A stretch of DNA of 64,000 nucleotides from Croceifilum oryzae (lineage in GTDB: Bacteria > Bacillota > Bacilli > Thermoactinomycetales > Thermoactinomycetaceae). Both the position numbers and the translations under genes were made by a program. The DNA is taken from assembly GCF_030814315.1 (NCBI RefSeq), contig NZ_JAUSUV010000001.1:62001-126000 (forward strand), in the 5' to 3' direction. Below, one piece after another: positions 36,289 through 44,968 of the stretch (its first letter is position 1; every line of letters begins with the position of its first letter). The notes under the pieces were generated by a model, which was not told where the DNA came from, ran no database searches, and worked only from the letters and a program-made list of their open reading frames with translations.

Positions 36289-37380
36289 TTATTGTTGTTT
36301 TTGTTTACGACGACGAGCTACGAAGAAGAGACCTGCACCCACCATCAGAACTGCTACACCCGCAACAGTAGCGATTGGATAGCTAGTAGCGGTTTTTGGT
36401 AGCTTACCACCTTTTGCATCTTCAACCACTTTTTTCGTTTCTTGTTTTGTGACAGGTTTTTTAACTGGAGTAGCTTCTACTACAGTGTCCTTATCAGAAC
36501 CAGTTTTGCCTTCTTTTTTGACAACAACTTTTACGATTTCGCCGATTTGCTTCTCTTTACCGTCAACAGTACCTTCAAAGAATACTCCCATATAGTAAGT
36601 ACCAGGTTTTAGATCTTTGAAGGTAAACTTACTTGAGAGACCACCGTTTTCAATCACATCAGCATCAACAACATTCTTTTCGTTAAGTTCCCCGCTCTTA
36701 AAGAATTCCAGATTTGTGCGTACTACAGCAACCCAATCACCTTTTGCTTTTTTAGCACCATCAATTTTGGAAGTTACAGTAAGAGTACCATTTTTTACAG
36801 AGGTTTTTGTATCAATTTCGTTTTTCAAATCATTCTTAATCTGTGCTTTGATGGCTGTTCCATTAGCAGTTCCTTCGAACTGGATTACGCCATAAGTGGC
36901 ATCAGCATCAACGAGTTTCTTTGTAACTTCTGGATTTGCGAAGTTGAACTCAAAAGAAGTTCCACCTTGTCCAGAGATAATTTCTGTTTTACCGTTAGCA
37001 AGAAACTTCCAAGTACCTTTTGCTTCTTTAACGTCCTTGAGTTCTGCTTTTAGAACTGCTTCCGTTTGAGTTACTACGATTTCCACTTGTTTTACTTCTT
37101 TTTTATCAGCTACTTTGCCTTTATCAGCGGCTGGAGTAGTAGTTGATTTGCCGTCAGTTGCTTTTTTATCTTCGACTTTCGTTTCTACTTTTTTGTCTTC
37201 GACTTTCGTTTCAGTTTTACCATCCACTTTTTTATCAGCCGGTTTTTGCTCAGTAGTAGCAGGAGCAGTCGGGGTAGTAGCCGGTTTTGTTTCGTCGTGA
37301 GCCGCTACAACTCCTTGGAAAGCGGTTACAGATAGTGCTAGTGTCGCAAGTACTGCGAATGGTTTAGTCATGCGTGCCAT
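36289..37380 (-). CDS. sortase-anchored surface protein, paralogue 4 (two-domain)
   Basis: A 363-residue relative of paralogue 3 with the same plan: signal peptide, Lys/Asp/Thr repeat linker with KVETKVEDKK-type units (about 30-90), first domain (about 97-185; VLKAELKDVKEAKGTWKFLANG), second domain (about 192-300; NGTLTVTSKIDGAKKAKGDWVAVV to FTFKDLKPGTYYMGVFFEG), then LPKTA, hydrophobic helix and ARRRKQKQQ. It is the most upstream of the set. Conserved Shine-Dalgarno AGGAGATGA precedes the ATG. Confidence 0.88.
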   Translation of the reverse strand: MARMTKPFAVLATLALSVTAFQGVVAAHDETKPATTPTAPATTEQKPADKKVDGKTETKVEDKKVETKVEDKKATDGKSTTTPAADKGKVADKKEVKQVEIVVTQTEAVLKAELKDVKEAKGTWKFLANGKTEIISGQGGTSFEFNFANPEVTKKLVDADATYGVIQFEGTANGTAIKAQIKNDLKNEIDTKTSVKNGTLTVTSKIDGAKKAKGDWVAVVRTNLEFFKSGELNEKNVVDADVIENGGLSSKFTFKDLKPGTYYMGVFFEGTVDGKEKQIGEIVKVVVKKEGKTGSDKDTVVEATPVKKPVTKQETKKVVEDAKGGKLPKTATSYPIATVAGVAVLMVGAGLFFVARRRKQKQQ

Positions 37381-37426
37381 GATTCAATCATCTCCTATAT
37401 AACAAAAATAATTAGTTCTACATTGT

Positions 37427-37455
37427 ATATCGTAATAATCTTCATTTTTGTGTCC
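37427..37455 (-). promoter_or_regulatory. conserved promoter-like element, surface gene 4
   Basis: GGACAC (37455-37450) precedes CGATAT (37432-37427) by 17 bases on the minus strand, one base less than in the other three copies. Confidence 0.5.
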
Positions 37456-37538
37456 TGAATGAGAGCAATTTTGTTAATTTCACATTTTGTCCACTTTTGT
37501 GTGATAAATTTGTCCAAAAGGTAACGGTGGTGTTTAAA

Positions 37539-37721
37539 ATGTATTATCTTATAAAATTATGTAAAGTACTGTTTTGGATCTGTTTGCCTTATATGATGTT
37601 GTGTGTATATTGGAGTGATCTTTCTAAGAAACAACGAGTAATGGCTAGTGTGTATACATTCTTGGGTCTTATGATTGTATTAGATTTCAATGGAAGGATA
37701 CATATTCGTTCAGTGATTTGA
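37539..37721 (+). CDS. possible small two-helix membrane protein
   Basis: A 60-residue reading frame with two hydrophobic stretches (about 5-22 and 32-47) and a short basic loop between (SDLSKKQR). The ribosome site is weak (GGTGG). It lies in the AT-rich divergent region upstream of the surface genes, where chance membrane-like ORFs are common. I do not recognise it, and it may not be a gene. The rest of 37381-37835 shows only the promoter-like element of paralogue 4. Confidence 0.3.
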   Translation: MYYLIKLCKVLFWICLPYMMLCVYWSDLSKKQRVMASVYTFLGLMIVLDFNGRIHIRSVI

Positions 37722-37835
37722 ACTAGTTGCAAGATGATAGGATAATATAGCAGGATTTCCCATATGTTTTGCGGTATTGGTATGAGTGAATATATATGAA
37801 AATGAGGCTAGCTGTTGGTAGTGGAATGTGAGAGA

Positions 37836-37888
37836 AAGGGGAGAGAGAGCGGGTGTATCTAGCGGAACATAAAGCGCTCTCTATATAG
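37836..37888 (+). promoter_or_regulatory. leader with short upstream ORF and hairpin before the PucR-type gene
   Basis: AAAGGGGAGAG (37836-37846) is a strong Shine-Dalgarno followed by GTG at 37853, which opens an 11-codon frame ending at TAG 37886-37888. The regulator's ATG (37892) comes one codon later in the same frame and lacks its own site. AGAGAGCG (37844-37851) can pair with CGCTCTCT (37875-37882). Coupled translation is suggested. Confidence 0.4.
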
Positions 37889-37891
37889 AAA

Positions 37892-38689
37892 ATGACTAAA
37901 TCTCAAGAATTAACCCAAACTTGTTCTAACTTAGATAGCGTTGCTTTGTTCTGGCAACAAGGGGTTCGGAACTCTCTTTCTCGTGATTTCTTTAAGAAAA
38001 TAGAGAAATGGTGTTTGTTCTATATTCAAGTAGATTCACCTATCCAAGGAGAACAGATAGAGGTGGATTGGGAGAAGCTTCTGAAAAGCTACTTTGCAGA
38101 TCCAGATTTATCTCTGGTAGAAGTTGCCTATGAACAGTGGATTGTGATTCAGCCAGACCATGAATCAGAACAGAGTGACCGTACAACCGAACGGAATGAG
38201 CTACTTTCTAAGGCACGAGGGCTTCTCGAAAGGGTGCGATCTGAGGTAGGTGGAGAAGCACGAATCATTGTGGGCGAAAAGGTAGTGTCGTCCGAAACGT
38301 TGTTTGAAGAGATGGATCGAATGAAACGGGCAGAGAGAATGTCATATAAGATTGATCCAGATCAAGCGATTGTCACAACATGGAATACTTTTTTATATGA
38401 ACTGATTCAAAGTCTTCAGGTACATCAACTAGACCAAGTTTGTGCTGTGATTCCGACTACTCCCTTATGGAGTGATGGAGAGATGATGAAGACGATTCAG
38501 TGCTTTCTGGAAGAAGACCTAAATGTGAGTGAAACGGCTCGTAAACTATATATTCATCGAAATACGTTACTCTATCGCCTAGAAAAGATTCGCGAAGAGA
38601 TTGGCTATGACTTACGTGTTTTTGATGAAGCGATGATGGTGAAGTTGATGCAGTTTATACTACGTCGAAAAGCAGATGTTGCCCGTTAG
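37892..38689 (+). CDS. PucR/CdaR-type helix-turn-helix regulator
   Basis: A 265-residue protein whose C-terminal about 60 residues form the PucR-type HTH (FLEEDLNVSETARKLYIHRNTLLYRLEKIREEIGYDLRVFDEAM). The N-terminal 200 residues are poorly conserved and are presumably a sensing domain. Regulators of this class often respond to sugars or purine breakdown products. It precedes an MsmX/UgpC-type ABC ATPase after 84 bases, so sugar uptake control is a guess. The ATG has no clear ribosome site (see the leader entry). Confidence 0.82.
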   Translation: MTKSQELTQTCSNLDSVALFWQQGVRNSLSRDFFKKIEKWCLFYIQVDSPIQGEQIEVDWEKLLKSYFADPDLSLVEVAYEQWIVIQPDHESEQSDRTTERNELLSKARGLLERVRSEVGGEARIIVGEKVVSSETLFEEMDRMKRAERMSYKIDPDQAIVTTWNTFLYELIQSLQVHQLDQVCAVIPTTPLWSDGEMMKTIQCFLEEDLNVSETARKLYIHRNTLLYRLEKIREEIGYDLRVFDEAMMVKLMQFILRRKADVAR

Positions 38690-38773
38690 GTGCTCATCTG
38701 CGTTGTTTTTTTTATGGCCTCGATAGAGTAGAATAGAAGCTACTACAAAGCGGAAAAGGGGTTTGCGGACCAC

Positions 38774-39880
38774 ATGACCAAGGTAGCTCTTGAACATATT
38801 TATAAACAATATCCTTCAGTTAATGAACCAACGATTAAAGATTTTCATCTTGAGATTCAAGATAAGGAATTTCTCGTAATAGTGGGTCCATCGGGCTGTG
38901 GGAAGTCGACGGCTCTACGTATGATAGCTGGATTAGAAGAAGTTTCTGGCGGAACTATATCGATTGATGATCGTGTTATGAATCAGGTAGAGCCTAAAGA
39001 CCGGAATATCGCAATGGTGTTTCAAAACCATGCTCTCTATCCACATATGACGGTGTATGAAAATATAGCATTTGGTTTAAAAATGAAGAAAATGGATGGA
39101 AAAGAGATAGATCAACGAGTGCGTAATGCGGCGAAGATGTTAGGTATGGAATCCTATCTAGATCAGAGACCTAAGACACTCTCAGGAGGGCAACAGCAGC
39201 GTGTGGCTTTAGGTCGTGCTATGGTACGTGAACCAGAGCTATTTTTGTTGGACGAGCCTCTTTCGAATCTGGATGCAACATTGCGAGTACATATGCGAAC
39301 GGAGATTAGAAAGCTACATCAACGTTTGGGGACTACGACGATCTATGTGACGCACGATCAAACAGAGGCGATGACGATGGGGGATCGTATTGTGGTGATG
39401 AAGGAAGGTGTCATTCAACAAGTAGCTACACCCAACGAACTATATCACCATCCGGCAAATGTCTTTGTAGCCAGATTTATTGGCTCACCAACGAATGTAA
39501 TAGATGGACTTCTTTCAGAAGAGGATGGGTTACTTTTCTTCGTAACAGAAGGTGCGAAATGGGAAATCCCAGTTGAGAAGGCAAGTACTCTACGGGAAAA
39601 AGGATATATCGGAAGGAACGTTATCTGTGGAATCCGCCCCGAGGCATTGCGGGATGAACCGGAAACGACAAGCCGACCGAACCTGTTTACGGCAGAGATT
39701 GAGATGGCGGAAAATACAGGTTCTGAGATGTACCTTTATCTAAAAGGCGTGGGTTCAGATAGGATGACAGCTCGTGTAAAGGCACGGTCTGAATATCGTT
39801 TAGGTTCTCAGTTGACACTATCAGTAAATATGGATCAAGCTTATATTTTCGATAAAGAAACCGAAGAAGCGGTTGTATAA
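38774..39880 (+). CDS. multi-sugar ABC transporter ATPase (MsmX/UgpC type)
   Basis: A 368-residue ABC ATPase: Walker [10 protein letters not shown] (about 39), signature LSGGQQQR (about 135), Walker [13 protein letters not shown], switch His in VTHDQTEAM, and a C-terminal TOBE/MalK-like regulatory domain (about 235-368). Such ATPases power several carbohydrate importers whose permease genes lie elsewhere. No permease or binding protein is adjacent, which fits a shared MsmX-type energiser. Ribosome site AAAAGGGG precedes the ATG. Confidence 0.9.
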   Translation: MTKVALEHIYKQYPSVNEPTIKDFHLEIQDKEFLVIVGPSGCGKSTALRMIAGLEEVSGGTISIDDRVMNQVEPKDRNIAMVFQNHALYPHMTVYENIAFGLKMKKMDGKEIDQRVRNAAKMLGMESYLDQRPKTLSGGQQQRVALGRAMVREPELFLLDEPLSNLDATLRVHMRTEIRKLHQRLGTTTIYVTHDQTEAMTMGDRIVVMKEGVIQQVATPNELYHHPANVFVARFIGSPTNVIDGLLSEEDGLLFFVTEGAKWEIPVEKASTLREKGYIGRNVICGIRPEALRDEPETTSRPNLFTAEIEMAENTGSEMYLYLKGVGSDRMTARVKARSEYRLGSQLTLSVNMDQAYIFDKETEEAVV

Positions 39881-39888
39881 ATCAAAAT

Positions 39889-39922
39889 AGCAGGCGACTG
39901 ATCAATGGATCGGTCGCTTGCT
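39889..39922 (+). other. stable hairpin between the ABC ATPase and hprK
   Basis: AGCAGGCGACTGATC (39889-39903) pairs with GATCGGTCGCTTGCT (39908-39922) over 15 bp with two wobbles and a 4-base loop. No T-run follows, so it is a weak terminator at best, or an RNA processing or stability element ahead of hprK. Confidence 0.55.
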
Positions 39923-39944
39923 ACGCAGAAAGGACTCATTTCAT

Positions 39945-40892
39945 ATGTTGAAAACGGTGTCCGTCCGTAAATTGCAGCAACATTTCCAGTTGGAAATTGT
40001 TTGTGGTGAGGAACAATTGGATCGAAATATTACCGTAAGTGACTTGTATCGTCCTGGGCTGGAGTTGTCTGGCTTTTTTACTTATCACCCAATTGAACGT
40101 TTGCAGATTTTAGGGAAGACGGAGTTAACCTTTATCGAAAGTCTACCACCTGATGTCAGGAAGCAACGTTTTGAACGGTTTTGCCATCCTTTTCTCCCTT
40201 GTATCTGTGTAACGAGAAATATAGAGATACCGGAGGAGTTAATCGATATTGCCAAGCGCCACCGGGTTCCGCTCTTGCGAACTGGACTTGCAACGACTCG
40301 CTTTTCTAGTAAAGTAACCAACTATCTTGAAAAAGTACTAGCGCCTACTACGACGGTTCATGGGGTTTTAGTAGATATATATGGTGAGGGAGTCCTTATC
40401 ATGGGGGATAGTGGAATTGGGAAGAGTGAGACAGCCCTGGAACTGGTAAAGAGGGGCCATCGGCTTGTGGCAGATGATGCAGTGGAGATCAAACAGGCTG
40501 AGGAGAATATGCTGATCGGCAGTGCGCCGGAGTTGATCAGGCATCTTCTTGAAATTCGCGGTCTAGGGATCATTAATGTTATGACACTTTTTGGTGCAGG
40601 TGCGGTCCGGAATAAAAAGCGCCTCTCTTTTGTTATTCAACTAGAGACATGGCAAGCAAATAGGCAGTATGACCGTCTGGGCTTAGATGAGGAACGAATG
40701 AAAATTATCGATACCAACGTACCGCTTCTAACGGTCCCGGTTCGTCCCGGACGGAACTTAGCAGTCATTATTGAAGTAGCTGCTATGAATATGAGATTAA
40801 GGCAAATGGGGTATGATGCTGCTCAGCAGTTTGTCCAAAAGCTAGGTGAAACCATCGATGATCAGGATCCCGATGTGGATGATTATGATTGA
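39945..40892 (+). CDS. hprK: HPr kinase/phosphorylase
   Basis: A 315-residue bifunctional enzyme that phosphorylates or dephosphorylates the regulatory serine of HPr and Crh according to glycolytic state, the trigger of CcpA catabolite control. The N-terminal domain spans about 1-130; the catalytic domain has Walker [11 protein letters not shown] (about 153) and the HprK signature [10 protein letters not shown] (about 203). ATG 39945 with GAAAGGA upstream is preferred over TTG 39918. lgt and yvoF follow as in Bacillus. An HPr-like substrate is encoded at 51746. Confidence 0.97.
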   Translation: MLKTVSVRKLQQHFQLEIVCGEEQLDRNITVSDLYRPGLELSGFFTYHPIERLQILGKTELTFIESLPPDVRKQRFERFCHPFLPCICVTRNIEIPEELIDIAKRHRVPLLRTGLATTRFSSKVTNYLEKVLAPTTTVHGVLVDIYGEGVLIMGDSGIGKSETALELVKRGHRLVADDAVEIKQAEENMLIGSAPELIRHLLEIRGLGIINVMTLFGAGAVRNKKRLSFVIQLETWQANRQYDRLGLDEERMKIIDTNVPLLTVPVRPGRNLAVIIEVAAMNMRLRQMGYDAAQQFVQKLGETIDDQDPDVDDYD

Positions 40893-40994
40893 TCGTAAGC
40901 TTCTGATGAAAACAATATAATATCCAAAGATTTTCAGGTAAAATGGTTTTATGACACATAACGTTCGTGATTCGGTAAGGAGGAATATGGATTC

Positions 40995-41933
40995 ATGCTA
41001 TCTTCATATTTTGCGGCAATCAATCCAGTTGCATTGGAATTGGGGCCTCTGAAAATCCATTGGTATGGAATTATTATGGGTTCTGCTGTGCTATTGGGAT
41101 TGTTGCTTGCTGTTCGAGAAGGGAAACGCCGTGGTGTAAAAGAAGATGATCTCATTGATTTGGTATTCTGGGTCATTCCTGCGGCGATTATTGGAGCTCG
41201 GTTGTATTATGTTTTATTTGAATGGAGCTATTATAAAGATCATCCAAGTGAGATTATTGCGATTTGGAACGGTGGTTTAGCCATTCACGGCGGGCTGATC
41301 GGAGCGATTGTAGTAGGGTACTGGTATGTGAAGCGTAAAAATGTAGCATTCCTAAAGGTAGCCGATATTATTGCCCCTAGTATTATTTTAGGACAAGCTA
41401 TCGGGCGATGGGGGAACTTTTTGAATCAGGAAGCCCATGGCGGAGAGGTAGGTAGAGCTTTCTTAGAGCATTTGCATCTTCCACGTTTCATCATTGACCA
41501 AATGCAGATAAATGGAACCTATTATCATCCTACCTTTTTATACGAATCGCTTTGGAATTTAGCTGGCTTTGTTCTTCTTCTCTTCATGCGTCGCTGGAAT
41601 CCAAAACGCGGTGAGATCTTCTTTACATATTTTGCTTGGTATTCGTTGGGACGCTTCTTTATCGAAGGGCTACGTACAGATAGTTTAACTTTTACAGGTC
41701 CGGGCTGGTTAGAGAGTATTTTAAATGCGCTTTGGTCCCCGATGAAAGTGGTCTTTAAAGCAGGAGCGATGGACTCTGGCAACATCCGTGTGGCACAGCT
41801 CATTAGTTTGCTGTTGATGCTTGGCGCTATCTTTATGATTATATGGCGTCGTGCGAAAGGTATAGCTAAAGAATCGTACCAAGATCGAGATCCAGAACCA
41901 AAACTGGAACCAGAACAATCGATAGAAGGTTAA
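40995..41933 (+). CDS. lgt: prolipoprotein diacylglyceryl transferase
   Basis: A 312-residue seven-helix membrane enzyme that attaches diacylglycerol from phosphatidylglycerol to the lipobox cysteine of prolipoproteins. Family signatures are visible: the early HWYGIIM (His essential), [12 protein letters not shown], the [14 protein letters not shown] motif (about 135-148) and [19 protein letters not shown]. The C-terminal tail is Glu/Pro-rich and hydrophilic. It would modify the lipoproteins encoded at 11546 and 14822. It follows hprK after about 100 bases. Confidence 0.97.
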   Translation: MLSSYFAAINPVALELGPLKIHWYGIIMGSAVLLGLLLAVREGKRRGVKEDDLIDLVFWVIPAAIIGARLYYVLFEWSYYKDHPSEIIAIWNGGLAIHGGLIGAIVVGYWYVKRKNVAFLKVADIIAPSIILGQAIGRWGNFLNQEAHGGEVGRAFLEHLHLPRFIIDQMQINGTYYHPTFLYESLWNLAGFVLLLFMRRWNPKRGEIFFTYFAWYSLGRFFIEGLRTDSLTFTGPGWLESILNALWSPMKVVFKAGAMDSGNIRVAQLISLLLMLGAIFMIIWRRAKGIAKESYQDRDPEPKLEPEQSIEG

Positions 41934-41939
41934 CTGAAA

Positions 41940-41970
41940 CCCTCTCTCTACTCGGGAGAGGGATTTTCTA
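41940..41970 (+). terminator. terminator of lgt
   Basis: CCCTCTC (41940-41946) pairs with GAGAGGG (41956-41962), followed by ATTTTC. Confidence 0.75.
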
Positions 41971-41985
41971 TAAGGGGTTTAGATT

Positions 41986-42477
41986 GTGAGGAATACAAAG
42001 AGATATCCAGTAACGGGTAGCAATTCATTATGGCAACAATACGATACAATCTCCTTCTGGAAAGTATTTCGCCAAACGGTTGTGATCTTAATCGCCCGAT
42101 ATATGCCGTTTTTGAGCATCAAGAATGGACTTTACCGGCTAGTTGGAATGAAAGTAGGAGACCAGACAGCTGTAGCTTTTTTTGTGATGATGGATTTATT
42201 CTATCCAGAGATGATTCATATCGGAAGAAACTCGATCATTGGCTACAATACGACCATTCTTACACATGAATATTTGATTGATGAATACCGTCTAGGCGAG
42301 GTACACATTGGCGATAACGTCATGATCGGTGCCAATGTAACCATCTTGCCTGGGGTAACCATTGGCGACGGAGCAGTTGTTGGGGCGGGCACAGTGGTAA
42401 CCGGTGATGTTCCACCCTACACATTTGTGGCGGGGAATCCGATGAGGGAGATAAAGAAAGTGGATGTCTCTAAATAG
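41986..42477 (+). CDS. yvoF: hexapeptide-repeat acyltransferase (YvoF-like)
   Basis: A 163-residue left-handed beta-helix acetyltransferase. An N-terminal helical part (about 1-60) precedes hexapeptide repeats (about 65-155; IGRNSIIGYNTTI, IGDNVMIGANVTILPGVTIGDGAVVGAGTVVTGDVPPYTFVAGNP), the usual acetyl-CoA-binding architecture with His in LTHEYL. Position after hprK-lgt matches B. subtilis yvoF (the ppaX gene between them is missing here). Acceptor unknown. It starts at GTG 41986 with AAGGGG upstream. The stop overlaps the end of convergent pyrD by 8 bases. Confidence 0.88.
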   Translation: MRNTKRYPVTGSNSLWQQYDTISFWKVFRQTVVILIARYMPFLSIKNGLYRLVGMKVGDQTAVAFFVMMDLFYPEMIHIGRNSIIGYNTTILTHEYLIDEYRLGEVHIGDNVMIGANVTILPGVTIGDGAVVGAGTVVTGDVPPYTFVAGNPMREIKKVDVSK

Positions 42478-43561
42478 AAACATCCACACCGACTGCATCT
42501 TCTACCGATGCAAATCCATCTCTTTCGAGCAGTTGTACCAGCCCTTGATTAATCTGCTTCACAACAGCAGGTCCTTGGTAAATCATGCCTGTGTAAATTT
42601 GAACTAGACTGGCACCCGCGCGGATTTTGGCGTATGCATCTTCAGCGGTAAAGATTCCGCCGACGCCAATGATAGGTAGTTTCCCTTGTGTGATGCGGTA
42701 TATTTGCGAGATCCATTGGGTAGAACGACTGGTCAGTGGGCGTCCGCTCAAACCACCTGTTTCATGACTGGATACTTGATTCTGAAGCCCTTCTCGCGAT
42801 AAGGTAGTGTTGGTTGCGATCATTCCGTCGATCTTTGTATGTAAAACGATTTCTATGACTTCGATTAGCTGTTCCTCTGTTAGATCAGGGGCGATCTTTA
42901 GGAAAATAGGCTTTTTCACTTGATGGGATTGGATGCAGTGGTCTCTTGTCTGTAAGATATCCGTTAGCAATCTCTCAAGTGCTTTTGCCTCTTGTAGATC
43001 ACGTAATCCCTGTGTATTAGGAGAGCTGATATTAATTACGAAGTAGTCTCCATATAGATATAATGTTTGAAGGCAGATCGTATAGTCTTGACTAGCCTGT
43101 TCATTGGGAGTGTTTTTGTTTTTTCCGAGATTGATTCCGATCGGGATTGTAGGACGAGGAAGGGTCTGAAAAGAATGAACCGCATCTTCTACCCCGTGGT
43201 TATTGAAGCCCATTCGATTGATAATCGCTTGGTCTTCAGGTAAACGGAACAAACGAGGACGATCGTTTCCAGATTGAGGGCGTGGGGTAAGGGTCCCTAC
43301 TTCTACAAAGCCGAAGCCCAAGTGTGCCAAAGCAGGATACACATTGGCATGTTTATCAAAACCTGCGGCTAGTCCCACTGGATTCGAAAATGATAATCCA
43401 ACTACTTGTGACGATAGAGAAGAATGCTTTACTTCCCAATTTTGTTGGATGGTTTTAGCTAGGTAAGGCATTCGTTGAAGGATTTGTAAGGATCGAACGG
43501 TCCATTCATGTGCTGCTTCAGGATCCATGCGAAATAAGACTTTTTTCATGATTGGGTACAT
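42470..43561 (-). CDS. pyrD: dihydroorotate dehydrogenase, quinone-linked (class 2)
   Basis: A 363-residue FMN enzyme of pyrimidine synthesis oxidising dihydroorotate to orotate with menaquinone. The membrane-binding N-terminal helices (about 1-45) mark class 2, followed by the barrel with NPVGLAAGFDKHA, NRMGFNNHG, INISSPNTQGLRDLQ (catalytic Ser region) and VGGIFTAEDAYAKIRAGASLVQ. Most Bacillales carry the class 1B enzyme in the pyr operon; a lone class 2 gene is less usual there. ATG 43561 follows AAGGAGAGG; the ATG at 43606 lies in a hairpin without a ribosome site. Confidence 0.96.
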   Translation of the reverse strand: MYPIMKKVLFRMDPEAAHEWTVRSLQILQRMPYLAKTIQQNWEVKHSSLSSQVVGLSFSNPVGLAAGFDKHANVYPALAHLGFGFVEVGTLTPRPQSGNDRPRLFRLPEDQAIINRMGFNNHGVEDAVHSFQTLPRPTIPIGINLGKNKNTPNEQASQDYTICLQTLYLYGDYFVINISSPNTQGLRDLQEAKALERLLTDILQTRDHCIQSHQVKKPIFLKIAPDLTEEQLIEVIEIVLHTKIDGMIATNTTLSREGLQNQVSSHETGGLSGRPLTSRSTQWISQIYRITQGKLPIIGVGGIFTAEDAYAKIRAGASLVQIYTGMIYQGPAVVKQINQGLVQLLERDGFASVEDAVGVDVSI

Positions 43562-43589
43562 ATTGGGGTATCCTCTCCTTACATCATAC

Positions 43590-43627
43590 AAAAGCCTCTC
43601 GTGCATGATTGGTCACAAGAGGCTTTT
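43590..43627. repeat. palindrome between divergent pyrD and the Ham1-like gene
   Basis: AAAAGCCTCT (43590-43599) and AGAGGCTTTT (43618-43627) form a 10-bp perfect inverted repeat with an 18-base loop. It lies in the leader region of both divergent genes. Confidence 0.6.
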
Positions 43628-43727
43628 AGTCTGATTTGTGCGTTGGTTAATCTCATTGTACATGATTTTGCTAGAAAAAACGCCTGCTTTTTTCTTTCGA
43701 CACGAAATTTCACAGGAGGCGCAGAAT

Positions 43728-44306
43728 ATGAAGATCTATTTTGCCACAATGAACGAATCTAAATTACATGAAGCGAGGCAAGTCCTAGAGCCGATAGGAT
43801 ATCAGGTTTTGGGTCTAGAAGTGAATTACATAGAGCCAGATGAAGGAACTGTACAAGAAATTGCGATGCAAAAGTTAGAGCAAGTTTTGCAAGTTCATCC
43901 TGAATTGCAACGAGTCATGGTAGATGATGCGGGGATCTTTTTTCAAGCATATCCCTTATTCCCTGGTGTTTTAGCGAAGAGGGTCTTTCAGCGGATCGGA
44001 TACCGCGGCATTGAAAAGTTATTAGCGGATGAAGATCGTAGTGCTCAGTTTGAAGGAGCGATTGCGTTATATTGGCATGGTCAGAAGAAGATATTTTCCG
44101 GTATGACCAAAGGAACCATTATCGAAGGAATCCCTGCTATCGATTCGCTAACCAATGTAGGATTCCCTTATGATCCCCTTTTTGTGCCTGAGGGTGGAAA
44201 TCAAGTGTTGGCCGATATGGATATCGAAAAACGATTATCCTTTTCGTATAGACGAAAAGTGCTTGATAAAATGGCTCTTTGGATGAAAAAGAATGTAAGG
44301 GATTAA
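43728..44306 (+). CDS. Ham1/RdgB-like nucleotide pyrophosphatase
   Basis: A 192-residue relative of the house-cleaning enzymes that hydrolyse dITP/XTP to monophosphates. The phosphate-binding start FATMNESKLHEARQVL, the VDDAGIFF motif (in place of the usual EDSGL) and the FPGVLAKRVF loop are visible, with GFPYDPLFVPEG near the end (typical of the family). Divergence from standard RdgB is clear, so substrate preference may differ. ATG 43728 with AGGAGG is preferred over the upstream in-frame start at 43638, which adds an unrelated 30-residue tail. Confidence 0.87.
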   Translation: MKIYFATMNESKLHEARQVLEPIGYQVLGLEVNYIEPDEGTVQEIAMQKLEQVLQVHPELQRVMVDDAGIFFQAYPLFPGVLAKRVFQRIGYRGIEKLLADEDRSAQFEGAIALYWHGQKKIFSGMTKGTIIEGIPAIDSLTNVGFPYDPLFVPEGGNQVLADMDIEKRLSFSYRRKVLDKMALWMKKNVRD

Positions 44307-44337
44307 GTGGATTTGGTTACGAGAGGAGTTTGGTGAA

Positions 44338-44961
44338 ATGATCGCTGTCTTGGATTACGGTGCAAATAAGGTAGATGGACTATTACAAGTTTTGGATCAT
44401 TTAGGGCGTTCGTATGTGGTTGCGACAGAAGCGGCAGATGTTCGTATGGCAACGGGAATCATTTTGACTGGGGATGGCACTTTTGGTGAGGGAATGGCTG
44501 GTTTAGCTAGTTCGGGGTTAGATCATGTAGTGAAGGATGAGTTTTTTTCAGGAAAGCCTATTTTAGGTATTAATTTAGGAATGCAGCTCTTTTTTACCAG
44601 TAGTGACGAGGGTGGTTACCATCAAGGATTAAACCTATTACCTGGCCATGTACAGAAATTAGAAGGGGACGATGCGATTCACAAGGGATGGAATTGGCTA
44701 AAATTTAAATATCCACATCGGCTATACAAAGGCATTGAAGAAAGTAAGGTTTATTTTTCCCACTCATACATAGTAGATGCGGAAAATGAAGATGATGTAG
44801 TCGGCTATGCCAACTATCTTGAGTCTATTCCTGCTGTGGTGTCACGAGGAAATTTGGTAGGGATGCAATTTCATCCTGAAAGAAGTGGTGCTTATGGAAC
44901 AAAGCTTTTAGATCAATTTTTGACACAGGTATTGTATCGAGGTAATGGACAAGAGAAGTAG
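44338..44961 (+). CDS. HisH-like class I glutamine amidotransferase lacking the catalytic cysteine
   Basis: A 207-residue protein alignable with imidazole glycerol phosphate synthase subunit HisH: starts IAVLDYGANKV, has ILTGDGTFGEGM, HKGWNWLKF (HisH: HxGWN) and the FHPERSG block with His and Glu of the triad. The nucleophile elbow reads ILGINLGMQLFF where HisH has GICLGMQ, so Cys is replaced by Asn and glutaminase activity should be lost. No his gene is nearby. It may be a regulatory or carbon-nitrogen ligase-like pseudoenzyme. It follows the Ham1-like gene after 31 bases, probably in one operon. Confidence 0.85.
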   Translation: MIAVLDYGANKVDGLLQVLDHLGRSYVVATEAADVRMATGIILTGDGTFGEGMAGLASSGLDHVVKDEFFSGKPILGINLGMQLFFTSSDEGGYHQGLNLLPGHVQKLEGDDAIHKGWNWLKFKYPHRLYKGIEESKVYFSHSYIVDAENEDDVVGYANYLESIPAVVSRGNLVGMQFHPERSGAYGTKLLDQFLTQVLYRGNGQEK

Positions 44962-44968
44962 CTTGTCA

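Noticed and set aside
40987-41052. 21-codon ORF between the lgt ribosome site and the lgt start, in another frame
   Set aside because: It is only the consequence of an ATG lying close to the lgt Shine-Dalgarno; no supporting feature.
43561-43627. PyrR-binding attenuator in the pyrD leader (GAGAGGCT present)
   Set aside because: The motif lies in a plain stem and lacks the CAGUCC part of the PyrR loop, and there is no antiterminator/terminator pair.
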